A DNA stretch of 64,000 nt from Isoetes taiwanensis (GCA_021234155.1 JAJEKV010000036.1:8135426-8199425); one strand, 5' to 3'. Shown: positions 33,437-45,565, counted from the stretch's first letter. The notes: generated from the letters alone by a model not told the origin. Made by a program: numbers and translations.

Positions 33437-34160
33437 GATCCCGGAGATAAATTTACCGGCCTCCGGGATCCCGGGTCTCCCTCGACGGGGTCCGTTCGGG
33501 AGACCCCGTTCTGAGGTACGGCAGACGCCACGTCGGCCCAGACCATCCCCGCCGTCCAAACCCCCGTGCAATCGCGGCCGTCCGCGCCTCAGAGATCCCC
33601 GCCTCCGGGATCATCCACGCGATCCCCTCCTCCGGGATCCCCACGGTCGCTGGCTGTTAACGGCGGACGATATCCGCCGAGGTGATCCCCTCCTCCGGGA
33701 TCCCCGGCACCCCGGACGCGGATCCCCTCCTCCGGGATCACCCGGCCGTGGCTGATAACGGCGGACGCAATCCGCCGAGTTGATCCCCACCTCCGGGATC
33801 CCCGGGCACCCCGGACGCGGATCCCCTCCTCCGGGATCACCCGGCCGTGGCTGATAACGGCGGACCCTATCCGCCGAGGTGATCCCCTCCTCCGGGATCA
33901 CCCGGCCGTGGCTGATAACGGCGGACGCTATCCGCCGAGGTGATCCCCTCCTCCGGGATCCCCGGACACCCGGATGCGGATCCCTCCTCCGGATCACCCC
34001 AATGGGCGATAGCGGCCGGGCGCTATCCGCCGTCGTGATCCCCTCCTCCGGGATCCCCCCCCCCCCGGTGGCTGATAACGGCGGACGCTATCCGCCCTGG
34101 TGATCCCCTCCTCCGGGATCCCCGATATGGTGACGTGGATCCCGTGACTTGGATCCTGTG
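33437..34160 (+). repeat. GC-rich hairpin array of alternating 61-bp and 37-bp units
   Basis: Units begin with GATCCCCTCCTCCGGGATC or a close variant at 33621, 33684, 33721, 33782, 33820, 33881, 33942, 33979, 34037, 34102 and 34138. Long units (58-65 bp) carry a second dyad, GGCGGACGCTATCCGCC, after CCGTGGCTGATAAC. Short units (36-38 bp) lack it and end in CCCGGACGCG. Each long unit can thus form two hairpins. 33437-33620 is similar GC-rich DNA with single GGGATCC motifs. The overlapping ORFs on both strands are products of the repeat. Confidence 0.95.
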
Positions 34161-34265
34161 CTCTGGGCCGTGGCTGTTTATGGCGGGCTGAAGAGTTAGA
34201 GCAGAAGAGAGAAGAGGTAAGTTCAAGGGCTTTAAAGAAGCGTTCTCATTTTGTGTTTAATGTTT

Positions 34266-34365
34266 TTATTTCCAGCTTAGGGCTGAGATACAGCCCGAAA
34301 ACAAGCGTTGTCATTTTCTGTTTGTTCTTATTTCCAGCTTAGGGCTGAGATACAGCCCGAAACAC
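34266..34365 (+). repeat. Duplicated splice-acceptor-like segment
   Basis: TTATTTCCAGCTTAGGGCTG with the following AGATACAGCCCGAAA occurs twice, at about 34266-34303 and 34328-34365 (62-bp offset). Each carries a good acceptor (TTATTTCCAG) just before the first readable exon of the MULE-type gene. Confidence 0.8.
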
Positions 34366-36908
34366 CTCCAAATGGCCTGTTTGATCATGGCAACTTACAT
34401 TGGTATCCTGAAGAGCATTTTGTACCTGATATTCAAGGGGATGGCCAGATGCTTGTTTGGACTTGCTACATCCATACAGACCGGGTCCAAGATTTCGTTC
34501 TTGGGGAGCAGAGGAATTGTGAAGCACCTGCCAATTTCTATCTAAGAAGTTCAGTGCCTGAGAGAGTGTTAAAAAGACCCTACAAGGATTCCTATGTGAC
34601 GTTGAAGAGGTATTGGTTTGATACATGTGTTTTTTTGTTTTAAATCATGAGTCCAAGATTATGTGTTTGCTCAGCTATGTGTTTGATTATAATTCTTGCT
34701 TTTTTAAGTCATTTGAGGTGCTTGTCATTAAGATTACACCTAGTAGATCAATACTAACTTGTAATGCACAATACAGATATTGGTGTTCATATGGACCTCA
34801 GGACAAGACAGCAAACACTCATGTGGTTGAGGAAAGACCACGCCCACCGCACACGTGAGGAAAAAGGGTTGAGAGGGGAGAGGGCATACGTAGGGGCTGC
34901 CAGTGCCATTTCACAATCAGGCAACTCTATTTCCTTCCAGAATTTTCACATATCACTTATTATGGGTTTGATCACAAGAATATCCAAGGTTTGCCCTGCC
35001 ATGGTAGGTTTGTTGACCCATCCTTTGGAGTTAGGTTCAAGCTAGCACCCTGTATCTCACAAGAATTGAGGGAATGGGTAAGACAGAAGCTTGTCCAATG
35101 GCACACGCCATGTAGTGTCATGAACATGCATGAAGAGAGGTGGAGGTTGAGACTTGAAGTGAATGGACAGGAAAGCATGTGTAGGGATGATGTGTTGAAA
35201 ATTCGGGACGTGTACAATATTGAAAAGGGAGTTGTTCGTAACACATGGAAGCTACATGAAGATCTTCCCACTAGCATTGACATGTGGGTTCAACAACATC
35301 AAGATTCGGTGTTCATGTATGAGCAAGGAGACTTGTTTCAATTAAGAGTTATGACTCCAATCCAAAGGGAGTCCATGTTGAAATTTGGCAAGAACAAAGC
35401 CATTTGCATGGACTCTACATTCAAAACAAACGACAAGAGGTGCGGTTCTTCCTCAACTTTTATTGTGTGTTGATTTGATTTTTGTGTATGGTTTAATGCA
35501 GGTTCTATCTTTTCACACTTCTCGCCTTTGATGAGTATTCCAATGGTTTACCATTGGCTTACGTTATTACCAATTCTCAAAAGAGTGGAGCTATAACAAA
35601 GTGGATGCAAGCACTAAAGGAGTCCTTATGCCGAGATGATCCTGATTGGCAACCTTCTTGCATCATTACAGATGATGCCCATCTTTGAGATAAAGGCCGT
35701 GAAAAAAGTAACTTGTCAAACTCTAATCCTTGGAAGCAAATCATAAGTGTACTAACATTGTTTAATTTCATAGGTTTTTCCTAGTGTGCCCGTGCAAATT
35801 TGCTGCAGAAGAACATCAAGAACAAGGTGGCACGTAACGATCTGTTCAAGGAACTTGGTTACATTATGTACAGGACAGAAGGTCCTCTAGGGGACAATGT
35901 GTACGGTGAAGAGTATAGGGAGGCAAAGAAGGGAGGGAGGCAACTAGGAAATTGAGGACTTATTGAGGAAGTATCCTCAGTACCCCAAGTTGGCGGCTTA
36001 CATGAGTAAGGAGTGGACCAAAAACATTTGCCAATGGGTATTGGCTACAAGGATGTACCCTCACTCCAACCAAGAGACTAATGCAGCCATAGAGGCATGG
36101 CATTGTGCCTTGAAAAGGCACATGGGCATTTCAAAACGAGCACTCCGAGGACGGAGGATTGACTGGCTCCTCTACATTCTAACCAACAACGTGGAGACAC
36201 ACATGGCATACATCAGGTATAACTTCTAATCATCATTTGTAGCCTATTTTGATTTTGCAAGAATATAATTCTCTTGTCATCTAGGTCCATGAAGGAAGCA
36301 GGGTTTGTGGTGAACACCTCCCAGGAAGAGATAATACAGTGTGCCATATTGGGTGCAAGGAAGATTGCTGATGAACAGGTCACATTCACTAACTTCGAAG
36401 AAGGTGAGGCAGAAGTGCAAAGTGAACGCACTCTAGGGTTACATTCCAGTGGCAGGCAGCATCGAGATGCCTGCATTAAACCCTTAAGGTTTTGGAGGCA
36501 AATATGGCTTTATACCGCAGTGATGAATTGGATGATGACATAGACAGTGATTTGGCAGATATTGCTATAGAAAATTTGCTGAACAAAAGTACTCCAGAAA
36601 GGGAGGTGCACCTGCGTCATTTGGACGCATTCACAGATCTTCAAGAATGGAGAGACAAGGCAGAGGAAGAGGGTTTGATGCAAAAAGGAGCTTTGGCGAA
36701 AATACTGGAGGGCATTATGCTAAGAGGACTGGCTCCTTCAACTGTGGTAGGCAGCAAAATTTTCCACAGGGGAGCCCTTCCATGGAGCATTACGTTCCTG
36801 AAACCCAAATGGATAATGATTTTCTGCAGGAGCATGATGATCAGGTATTTGAATAAGTGGGTCATTTGTTATGATAGAAGGAATAGAAATAGCAGAAATA
36901 GAGAATAG
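34338..36908 (+). pseudogene. MULE-type (Mutator-like) DDE transposase gene, decayed, with introns
   Basis: Exon-like blocks are joined by GT-AG sites. Exon 1 (34338 to about 34610) contains GNLHWYPEEHFVPDIQGDGQ and ends at a donor AAGAG/GTATTG. Exon 2 (34775 to about 35439) reads YWCSYGPQDK, then RRGCQCHFTIRQLYFLPEFS and YYGFDHKNIQGLPCHGRF. Later come HQDSVFMYEQGDLFQLRV and the first catalytic aspartate in KAICMDSTFKTN (35411-35413). Exon 3 (from 35502) gives FTLLAFDEYSNGLPLAYVIT and the second aspartate in SCIITDDA (35671-35676). The block at about 35945-36218 supplies the glutamate in NAAIEAWH (36092-36094) and RRIDWLLYILT. This order is that of plant Mutator-like transposases and their domesticated relatives. 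Damage: an in-frame TGA at 34857-34859, a frameshift just after ITDDA and a deletion in the VFPSVPV exon. No SWIM zinc finger could be read. The open tail (36492-36908) is acidic then basic. Confidence 0.75.
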
Positions 36909-38612
36909 GTGCGGCCAAATGCTTGAGCTAGTCCCAATCCAATATTTGGCACTTGTGAAGTGTGATCCAATAGCCTTTAAGCATGTACTTTTACATTTTT
37001 GAGAAACATAAGCATGAGAACTTAAATGCATTGGTTTTCTGTTTTATTATGATAATCGCAGGATGTTTGCTTGGTGAAGCCAAATGCAGATGCTTAAATG
37101 GTGTTGCAAGCAGTTGTTTCCTGTTTTAATCAATAGAAATATGTTATTATGCATAAACCAAGAGTTGAGTTCTCTGGATAAAGCACTGAGGGCTGACAAA
37201 ATGTGGTAAGTTGACACCAATATTTGCTTCAGTTAAGGAGATTTAACCTCAGAGGTAGTACTATTTAATTGTATTGAACTAATATAGTGGCATATACTCT
37301 TGCCTAATATTGACGGTTATAATTTAAAATCCAAAATATGTAAGCTTTCATTGCGTATTTGGGTTGTATGATTATAATGGCAAAAAATCAAGGATGATAC
37401 CTTCAAGCGTATGGCTCTTCATGTATGAAACATGAATATTATGTGAAAGAAAATTTGCACATTCCAGCTTACTGGTTACATGATTGTTTTGATTAAAAAT
37501 GTTAGCATGGCATGCTGCTGTAAAAAAATCTGGACAAATGTGGATAAATTAATTAATCATAAAATGCATTCGCATACAAATATCCCGTAAGGATGTAAAG
37601 CGAAAACTTGATCGTTTAGTGATAGGCGATAAGGGTAAAGAACTAAAGGATGATTATCTTATGATGTTACTTCACATTACAAGATCTAATGAGGGATTCT
37701 AATAGCCTGTACAGTTCAAGAGTTTAAACGTGTGATGATAATGGAGATAATTATGGATAATGTATATTTGAATAAATATAAAAAGTGGATATGAAATCTT
37801 GATTGAGCATAGAATGTGCATGTTGGCATTTGGCCTAGTAAAAGCAGCTGGTCAATGGATAAGATGGGTTAGAGTCTGATACTAAAGGAGATGATATGTC
37901 ATTTTAGGCTAGCTCGGCCTCTATATGGAATGATAAAATTACCAAGGGATTGACCAAGGTATGCAGCAGGTCTAGTTAGGCTTTTGTCAAGGCTAGTTTT
38001 TTTTTTTTTTTTTTTTTTTTATATGAATGCATTAAGTTTACATGCCATTAAGGTGTTCTAAGTTTACATGCCATTAAGGTGTTCTAACTACACATTGCGT
38101 TAATGCCAATGCATAGTCTTAAAAAATAATATCTGTATAGGAGCCATGTGCATGTTGACCATTGGTTAGCAATTAGAGTATACTTGTGAAATAAAGTTCG
38201 GAGGCACACTTTAAGTATGGCAAGGATGCATGGAAAGTATTAATTTGGCCTAAATATTACTTACTGTTCTTTGTTAAACTCTATAATGGACCTTTGAAAT
38301 ATTTTTTACCACAAAAATACTAACTGAAGTAGATCGAAACCCAAGCTTTAGGGTTTCTCCACACCATGTTTGATTCGCATTTATGTCTGGAGGTGATCTT
38401 GAAGCCTGGCATAGCCTTTCACAGATTTTCCTGGATAATACCCAAAAATCCTTGCATACCATACTTAATGGAAAAATCTACGTTGACTGGTTTTCCGGGC
38501 AATGTTTGCCGTGGATGCTCTTATTGAAGAGTACTGCTGAAGAATACTGCTGATCACTTCCTTTTCCTGATAATGGGATTGTTGTGGCGCTGTTAGAAGC
38601 TATTATAGCATT
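36909..38612. other. AT-rich DNA, no gene seen
   Basis: No supported gene, RNA or transposon end apart from the T-run and the small duplication listed separately at 37997-38085. Confidence 0.5.
37997..38085. repeat. T24 run plus 26-bp tandem duplication
   Basis: 24 consecutive T (37997-38020) are followed by two exact copies of AAGTTTACATGCCATTAAGG, each continuing TGTTCT (38034-38059 and 38060-38085). The T-run could be the poly(A) end of a minus-strand retroposon, but no body was recognised. Confidence 0.75.
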
Positions 38613-38969
38613 TTGCATGCAAGAAAAGTTGTTGGACGGCACTGCAGGATGGATAGCTATGGCAATCGTGGAAGGTTTGGGAGTGGTAGCCATCCACCCA
38701 ATAAGAAATTTCGTGGCCCATCCCAGGCAAATAAGATGGACTTTTGGGCTGTATACTTAGATAATGGCATCGATTTTTCCTACTCTAGAAAGGGAAGCAC
38801 ATCTCTGGCGCTGATTGGTAATGTAGTAGCATTTTATATGCAAAGCTATGGCGTTCCATCCTTGTCTATTTTCGAAAATGAAGAATGGGATATGGCCTTT
38901 TTAGATGCTAAAACAGCATTTTGCAATGCAAAGTACATACGTGCGAAATTTTGGATGTCACGGAAGTAG
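38613..38969 (+). other. 118-codon open frame, not recognised
   Basis: An open frame with no known motif. It overlaps imperfect repeats of a GTAGCATTTTATATGCAAAG-like motif (about 38610, 38830 and 38915), which suggests that it is part of a repeated non-coding sequence. It is kept only as an open frame. Confidence 0.15.
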
Positions 38970-40237
38970 CAGACAAGCCTGGCGGCTATGGAAGCTAGAT
39001 GCCGTATAAGAAATGCTGCCAAAAACCAGGTATGGCAATATTTTGTTCAAGAAAGCAAATGTAAGCTCTTGTTAAGGATTTTAAGGATTCTCCAGTGATG
39101 CTAGTGTGTAAATAGAACAGATGGCGTGAAACAGCTATATGTACATGCTATGAAACTGCTGCTGCTACAACAGTCTAGGAGTATGTTTAATAATTAGATA
39201 GCATGCTACCTATTTCATTTGGCTTGACCTAGAGTATCAGACCAGACAGTGAAAACAGAGGTAGTATTTCGTTTTATAACTAAGACCATCATCTCATTAA
39301 AAGGGTTTGCAAGAAAACTATTCAATTGCTTTGCAATACTGATGGATTGAATGTTTATGATGCATTTATGATGCATTCTATTTGTTTTTTAGATTATTTT
39401 GCGCATAAAGCTCTTTCTAACTTGGGACAAAAGGTTTACATTAGGCAAACATGTTCTAACATGTTCTTTGTCTTCGCTATTGTTTTTAATGAACTTAAGA
39501 AATTATCTTCTTCGCCGTTGCAGAGCGGTTAAACACAGATGCTGCAATAGACGTAATTGATCCCTGTGAATTTATTTCCCGCAGATTGTTCAAAAAGTCT
39601 TGTTTAGAGGGCGACATCAAAGATTTTATCGAATCATTGTAGATGATAATTCTCGATCTTAAAAACTGGTCCACTGCCAGTTTCAATTGAAAAAAAATGC
39701 CAACACATAGAACTTTCCAAGGATCTCTACAAGATAAATGAACGAGCGATGCCGCTTCTCAGCTTTAAAGTTTCTAATAATGCCAATTCATTTGAGGAGT
39801 ATAGAGTAGTCCTCCCCTCCCCTCCCCCCTCCCCCCTTCTTTTGTTACAGCAAGGTCGTTTGGACATACTCTAGAACTCTGTCCGTCTCCATCGCTTTTG
39901 CTCGTCATCCAGTTTGACGTTCCCCAAATTAGGGGCAATTTGACAATTTCTCATAATATAGGGCCATTTTCATAAGTATCAAGAAATATAGGGTCATTTT
40001 AAAAATTTTCCCTTAGTATTTTTAGAGATTAAATATGCATCCAAGTAGTAGTTTAATCAATGGCCAAGATGGACAGCTTAGATCTTGATCTCCGTCATAT
40101 TATCTAATTGGCCCTTAGAATTGACAGTGGAGATTGGCGACGAGATCAATGGCTAAGGTGTCGATCCAGGTCGTGTAATTTCATTGGTTGCCTGAGATTG
40201 ACACTCAGCAAGAATCTAAGCCTTGTGTTTTCTTTTC
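38970..40237. other. No gene seen
   Basis: AT-rich DNA with a polypyrimidine stretch (CCTCCCCTCCCCTCCCCCCT, about 39815-39840). Short ORFs only. Confidence 0.45.
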
Positions 40238-41125
40238 TAGCATGTCAGAGCCTAGGTGGCATGCTTGAGCCACCTTGGCATCTTGGAGCCTAGGTGGCAT
40301 GTTTGAGCCACCTTGGCATGTTCGAGCATGTCTGAGCCACCCTGGCATGTCTGAGCCACCTTGGCATGTTGGATCCCTCATGGCATGTTTGAGCCCACGT
40401 GGCATGTTAGAGCCCACTTGGCATGTTTGAGCCAACTAGGTGGCATGGTGGATCCTAGGCGCACAACATTTGAACCATAAAAAATAGCATACGAAATCAA
40501 TTAAACCATTGTGAAAAATATTTCATTACAAATGGCATTTTTAGGCCATTAATGTTTGAATTGGAATGTTGGAGTCACCTTGGCATGTTGGAGCCTAGGT
40601 GGCGTGTTTGATCCATCTTGTCATATTGGAGCCCACGTGGCATAGTTGAGCCATCTTGGCATGTTGGAGCCTAGGTGGCATGTTTGAGCACCCTAGGCAT
40701 GTTGGAGCCCAGGTGGCATGTTGGAGCCCATGTGGTATGTTTGAGCCATCTTGGCATGTTAGAGCCCACGTGGCATCTTGGAGCCAACTAGGTGGCACGG
40801 TGGATTCTAGGGGCACGACATTTGAACCATAAAATAACATATAAAATCAATAAAACCATTAATAAATATTTCATTAGAAATGGCATTTTTAGGCCATTAA
40901 TGTTTGAATTGGAATGTTGGAGCCACCTTGGCATGTTGGAGTCTAGGTGGCATGTTGGAGCCGTCTTGGCATGTTGGAGCCCACGTTGCATGTTTGAGCC
41001 ACCTTGGCATGTTGGAGCCCACGTGGAATGTTATAGCCACGTGGCATGTTTGAGCCATATTGGGTGGCATGTTTGAGCCTAGATGCCATCTTTCAGCTAG
41101 GGTGGCATGTTGAAGCCTATGTGGC
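40238..41125 (+). repeat. 20-21-bp minisatellite inside a ~350-bp higher-order duplication
   Basis: Dozens of monomers of the type GGCATGTTGGAGCCYASGTG and GGCATGTTTGAGCCACCTTG. A ~150-bp AT-rich spacer (from GGTGGATCCTAGGCGCACAA to GGCATTTTTAGGCCATTAAT) occurs twice, at about 40446-40570 and 40799-40915, so block plus spacer was duplicated as a ~350-bp unit. Because the monomer is about 21 bp, several frames stay open and encode 7-residue repeats such as SNMPRWLKHA. These are not treated as genes. Confidence 0.9.
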
Positions 41126-41884
41126 ATATTCTTTAAAACAACATTTCAAGCATAGAATAAAAATAACATTAGTATGTCTTTCCATAACAGTTCACTGACA
41201 GAATTTTTAATCTGCTTTGAACTCATTTTTCTCCATCATCCCAGTTCCAAATCAGATCAAATTTTGTCCCACATGTTCCTACAACTTTTCTCCGATAGGC
41301 CATTTCATAAATAATCTAAAAATGTCAAGTAAACTCAAGATATCATCATTTGAGTGTGCAGCCCTTGTTTTGTCTCAGGGAAGTGCACTGGCCAAATGCT
41401 CTTCCAACTTTGAACCCAATTTTATCAGTCATTCCATATTCAAATTAAGTGAATTTTCTTCCCACATCTCAGTACAAGATTTCTCTGATTGTTCCTCTAA
41501 AAATCATTTAAAAAGGATCAGCATAGCTCGAGATATTCAGATTTGAGTGCAACTACCTCATTTTGCTTTAGGGATCCTAATGTAATTGATGCTATTTTGC
41601 AAATTTTGCACAAATATTGGTTGCCTTAAGCAATCTGGAGGTTCTAATCAAGTAGGATCCACTGAAGTTGATCCAAATGCCAGGTTTCAGGTCAATACGT
41701 GGCGATGGATGGGCGACTTGCCCACCATGGAGGCTAAGTGGATCTGATAGACATGTTGGGATTTTCATATGCCTTTGCATTCTAGCTTTTTATAAGCATG
41801 AGGACATTTTGACACATGGCATGTAATGACGACATGGATACTTCATATCATATAGATGAGAGTCCGGCAATGATTGTATGGTGG
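41126..41884. other. No gene seen
   Basis: The 110-codon ORF (41217-41546) is of ordinary AT-rich composition without a recognisable domain, so it is not called. Nothing else is supported. Confidence 0.4.
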
Positions 41885-42180
41885 TGCTTACAATAAGTAC
41901 CTTAAGAAATCACACCACGTTAGAGAACCATACTTCCTAAAAGACACCTCCTTAAAAACTTCACTTACTTATAAACCACACCTCAAAAAACTACACTTTC
42001 TTAAAAAACACCACCACCTCAAAAATAAAAACCACAGTTCTTTTAAGAGAAATACATTCCTAAAAAACCACACCTCCTATAAAACAAAAACACAGCTCCT
42101 TAAAAAAACAACAGTGGGCATTTTCTGTCCACTTAAAAAACAACACCACCAATCAGTAAAACCACACCTCCACAGATCTA
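41885..42180 (+). repeat. Degenerate ~20-bp CCTTAAAAAACCACACCTC repeats
   Basis: A run of imperfect copies of a CTTAAAAAACCACACCTC-like motif. It explains the 110-codon K/H/T-rich ORF at 41874-42206, which is not a gene. Confidence 0.7.
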
Positions 42181-42557
42181 CATATAGGTTTTTTTGTGAT
42201 CTTTGAATAAAGTACATGTGGACCTAAAAAAACTAAAGTTTTCAATAGTGGACCAAAACTTAGGGTCAGTATGAGAGGTCGTTACTGTCTTGGAATTGCA
42301 TGGATAAATGGAAGTAGAAATTTTGATGGAGTATCATAGGTGAATTTATGGAGAGCGGAAGTGGAAATTTTGTTGGTGAATTATAGGTGAATAAATGGTG
42401 AATCCAGTCCAAGGTTCACCATCGATTCTCTAAGTTTCACCATTAGTATTCCATGATTTTCAGGGTGAAAATTCTCTATATGATAAAGGTGATCTATGGG
42501 TGGATGCATAGTGAATAGAAGGTAAATTCTCCCCTACTTTTCCATTTGAAGAATAAG
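42181..42557. other. No gene seen
   Basis: Short internal similarities (TGGTGAATTATAGGTGAAT, TGGTGAATCC) but no recognised feature. Confidence 0.35.
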
Positions 42558-42930
42558 AATTTTTTGGTAGTGTCCATCCTGGCTTGGGAATCTTAAGGCC
42601 ATGGAGTCTCTCGATCTTTCCTCAAACCAGCTAAGTGGCACAATTTCACCCGAATTATGCACTATTGATAGTTTTGGTTTCTTAAATATGCCGAACAGCT
42701 ATTCTAAGGGACAATCGTCGTGACACTTTTGAGGCATACCCATTTGAAGCAAACCTAGGGGTATGCAGGCGACAATTAAATGTAGCATGTCCTCTAATGC
42801 CAAATGAACGTCAAGATGAATATGAAGACATCAACCATGAAAAAGCTGGCTTGATATTAAGCATTCTGGATATGGTATAGGGCTATGCATAAATCTTATA
42901 CTAGCCTTTATGTTAATTTTAAGCTCAAAT
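42558..42930 (+). pseudogene. 3' fragment of an LRR receptor-like protein gene
   Basis: Translating across small frame changes gives WLGNLKAMESLDLSSNQLSG, TISPELCTID, SKPRGMQATIKC and, at the end, SGYGIGLCINLILAFM. The intact gene at 52192-54738 has the equivalents WLGKLKAMESLDLSSNQLSG, TIPPELCTID, the GLCGRQLNVSC LRR cap and PGYGIGLCIGLILAFM. So this is the last LRRs, the cap and the membrane segment of a close relative, in the opposite orientation and about 10 kb away. Frameshifts and stops show it is dead. The 5' boundary is abrupt. Confidence 0.85.
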
Positions 42931-45050
42931 GCCATTACCTTTGTATCATGAGTTTAAGTTTAATTCATGTTGGTTCTATATTTAGACTCTACCCCGAGCT
43001 TAAGGTCACCAATCTATTGAAAAGTACAGCTTGGCATAAATTTTTGCCTGCTTGATTAAGACACTGCACACAACAATAATTGAATAGCTATTAAACTAGT
43101 TAATCAGTTTTCTGGAGTCTTGACACTAACTTGCCATTACTTGAGTGATTGACTACACGTTATGTTGTTCCAAAAGAGGATGAAACCAATGTTTATTTAA
43201 CTCCAAACAAGACCTAATGCATTCCAAAACTCAAATATAGGTTTCCGCAGTAGGTTCCAAGGGTGACACTAGAAGAGAGCTTTGTTTGCTGACAAGAGAG
43301 ATGTCCGGAGATTCTGAAGGAATTTACTAGCAGGGTATCATTGTAAACATGAAGAAGGTTCTGCGTGGTTTTGGAGGATATAAATGAATTGAGGATAATC
43401 ATATACTATGTGGACTGGAAATTTTATGATCCCACTCGGATGTCTGCTAGTGTTGCCTTTGTACCTGGGTCAGCCAAGAAGCAAGGATGGGCGCTTCATG
43501 ATAATATGGTTTTTATCATAACTTTTGAATTCAGACTCCATTTTGAGTGTTTTTTATAGCATTGAAAAGCTCTCTCCCGGATCTTTCTAATGATGTATGA
43601 TATGCTCATATTTGTTTAAGATTTCTGGCCAAAAACAATAAATTTTCGATTGGATTTGGTAGGGTTCCACACCCCACTGATTGATTCTCTGCCCAGCTGA
43701 TCATTTTAGTCATGTCCTTTGTCCTGCATCATTGTAGTACAGTATGCTTTTATGATGATATTGAAGAGATGATGTTATTGTGGCCGCATTTTATATCAGA
43801 AAAAATAAAAATAAAGCTATGTTTTAGTGCGTTATAAGTTTATGTTATATTTGATGGTTTATATGTTATTTATGAACTTGCCAATGTTTTCTGAATTTCT
43901 TTTTTCAAATAGAAAAAAACAACATCTCCCATAACACACCAAAACAAAACAATTCATCCTCAATTAGAATCACGAAATTTCTCATTTTACTTGAATTGTG
44001 CTTTTTAAAATTTGTAAAGTTTGTTTGTCATTTCCGCCTTCATAGGACTTGCTTTATTAATCACTAGTTTATCATTAAATTGACATTCAAATTGATCCAT
44101 CACAATATCAACTTCCTTAGCTCTCAAACATAGACTTTTTTCTGGATGGAAAAAAAGTTTATTAATCAAAAGTAACAAGGTGCTGCACACGAGGGGTTGC
44201 CCTTCGATGCCCAAAGAATTATATTTTCATGGTTTCTTTATCCCTACTCAATTACCTCCATTTCTGTTTTCATGAAAAAGCTTTCAATAAGGGAATTCAT
44301 AAAATGAATTAGCATTGCAAATAACCGAAGCATTGGATAATAAGTAACATAAGAAAATAACTACCATGCATGACACAAATGCAGAGCAATGGAAGTGAAG
44401 ACCAATGATTCTCACATTAGCACTGTTTAAGATTTCAACTTTGTCGTAAATGATTCTACTACTATTAGATAGGTCTTACTCTCATCCATACATCAAAGGC
44501 ACTTCTTTCTTTGATTGATCACAAACACATTATTGCCATTTTTGTCAAATACCATGTTTCGAAGGGTATTTTTCCAATGTTTACAAAGGTATATTTGAAA
44601 TTTTTTCAAAATTCAATGCATGCCAAAAGCCACTATTATACTTTAGGCAGCATGGTGTAGTTTATTTTATCCACATGGCAAGTTATTATTAGCCTAGCCA
44701 AAAAAAAAGTTTGGGTTTGGAGGCAAGTGCAATCTCAGATTGCACCCAGATTTATCCTTGCAATGCCAACATTACAATGCCCAATACAGAAGAAGAACTT
44801 ATGTCACAACAAAGGATGGCAGACTCAAAAAGATTATTACCTTAAGTTCTTCATTGCTGCATTTACAAAGTAATTTTAATCTGCTAAGCTAAACAGCGTT
44901 AGCTACTTAACGACCTAATACATTGAGTTAATCTACCATGATACCTACCAAAAACTTACCACCATCATCATCCACTCACATTCCATATCTGGAAATTTAG
45001 AAACAAGTTCTTACAATGCCATGTGCAAGATCAGCATAAAGATCCATCCA
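42931..45050. other. AT-rich DNA, no gene seen
   Basis: About 2.1 kb with short ORFs only. No repeat structure, RNA gene or transposon terminus was recognised. Confidence 0.45.
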
Positions 45051-45110
45051 GATAATTGCACATGAAAACCATGGCCATAGGAACATGCAGACGCCTTCTT
45101 CTCAACCATC

Positions 45111-45434
45111 TCAACCACCCATTCCCTCTTGGTGTTGCAGATCAATTCCCAAAAAGCTTTGAGACTGCTGATCAAAGTTTCGGGATTGCGCATCAAGTCC
45201 AATTTGTATGCAAGGTTCATTTTGTAAAGGATGGTCATGTCCTACCAATGCTTCCACTTTTGCATGTTCTTGCAGCTCATAAGGCATACTGTGTAATAAC
45301 AGGGAAGGATCAACATGACCCTGCTCAACATTGTATTTCTCATCGGGGTTTTCCCCACAATAATCATCACAAACCCATGCGGGATTATCGCCCCGTAACT
45401 TCGGTCCCATCAAATGCTTCTCCATTTTCATCAA
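45111..45434 (-). CDS. Uncharacterised acidic ORF, 107 codons
   Basis: The open frame contains NPAWVCDDYCGENPDEKYNV and EQGHVDPSLLLHSMPYELQE, and is rich in Asp, Glu, His and Gln. No domain recognised. It could be an exon or exon pair of a gene continuing upstream (45566-45880, same strand). Composition is more protein-like than the surrounding short ORFs, but no support beyond that exists. Confidence 0.2.
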   Translation of the reverse strand: MMKMEKHLMGPKLRGDNPAWVCDDYCGENPDEKYNVEQGHVDPSLLLHSMPYELQEHAKVEALVGHDHPLQNEPCIQIGLDAQSRNFDQQSQSFLGIDLQHQEGMGG

Positions 45435-45565
45435 TACCTTCGTTATCGTCCCACTCCAACATGGTAGGCATCATCTTTGACCTCCATAACTTCCATCTAC
45501 ACCATATTCTATATCATACCACGATGCTTGAATTAAACTCATTTGCAAGAGAATACTCTTGATTC

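Noticed and set aside
33435-34103. GC-rich ORFs of 63-128 codons on both strands
   Set aside because: They mirror the 61/37-bp hairpin repeat, are open on both strands at once and encode only Arg/Pro/Gly-rich repeats.
41874-42206. 110-codon K/H/T-rich ORF
   Set aside because: Explained by degenerate CTTAAAAAACCACACCTC repeats.
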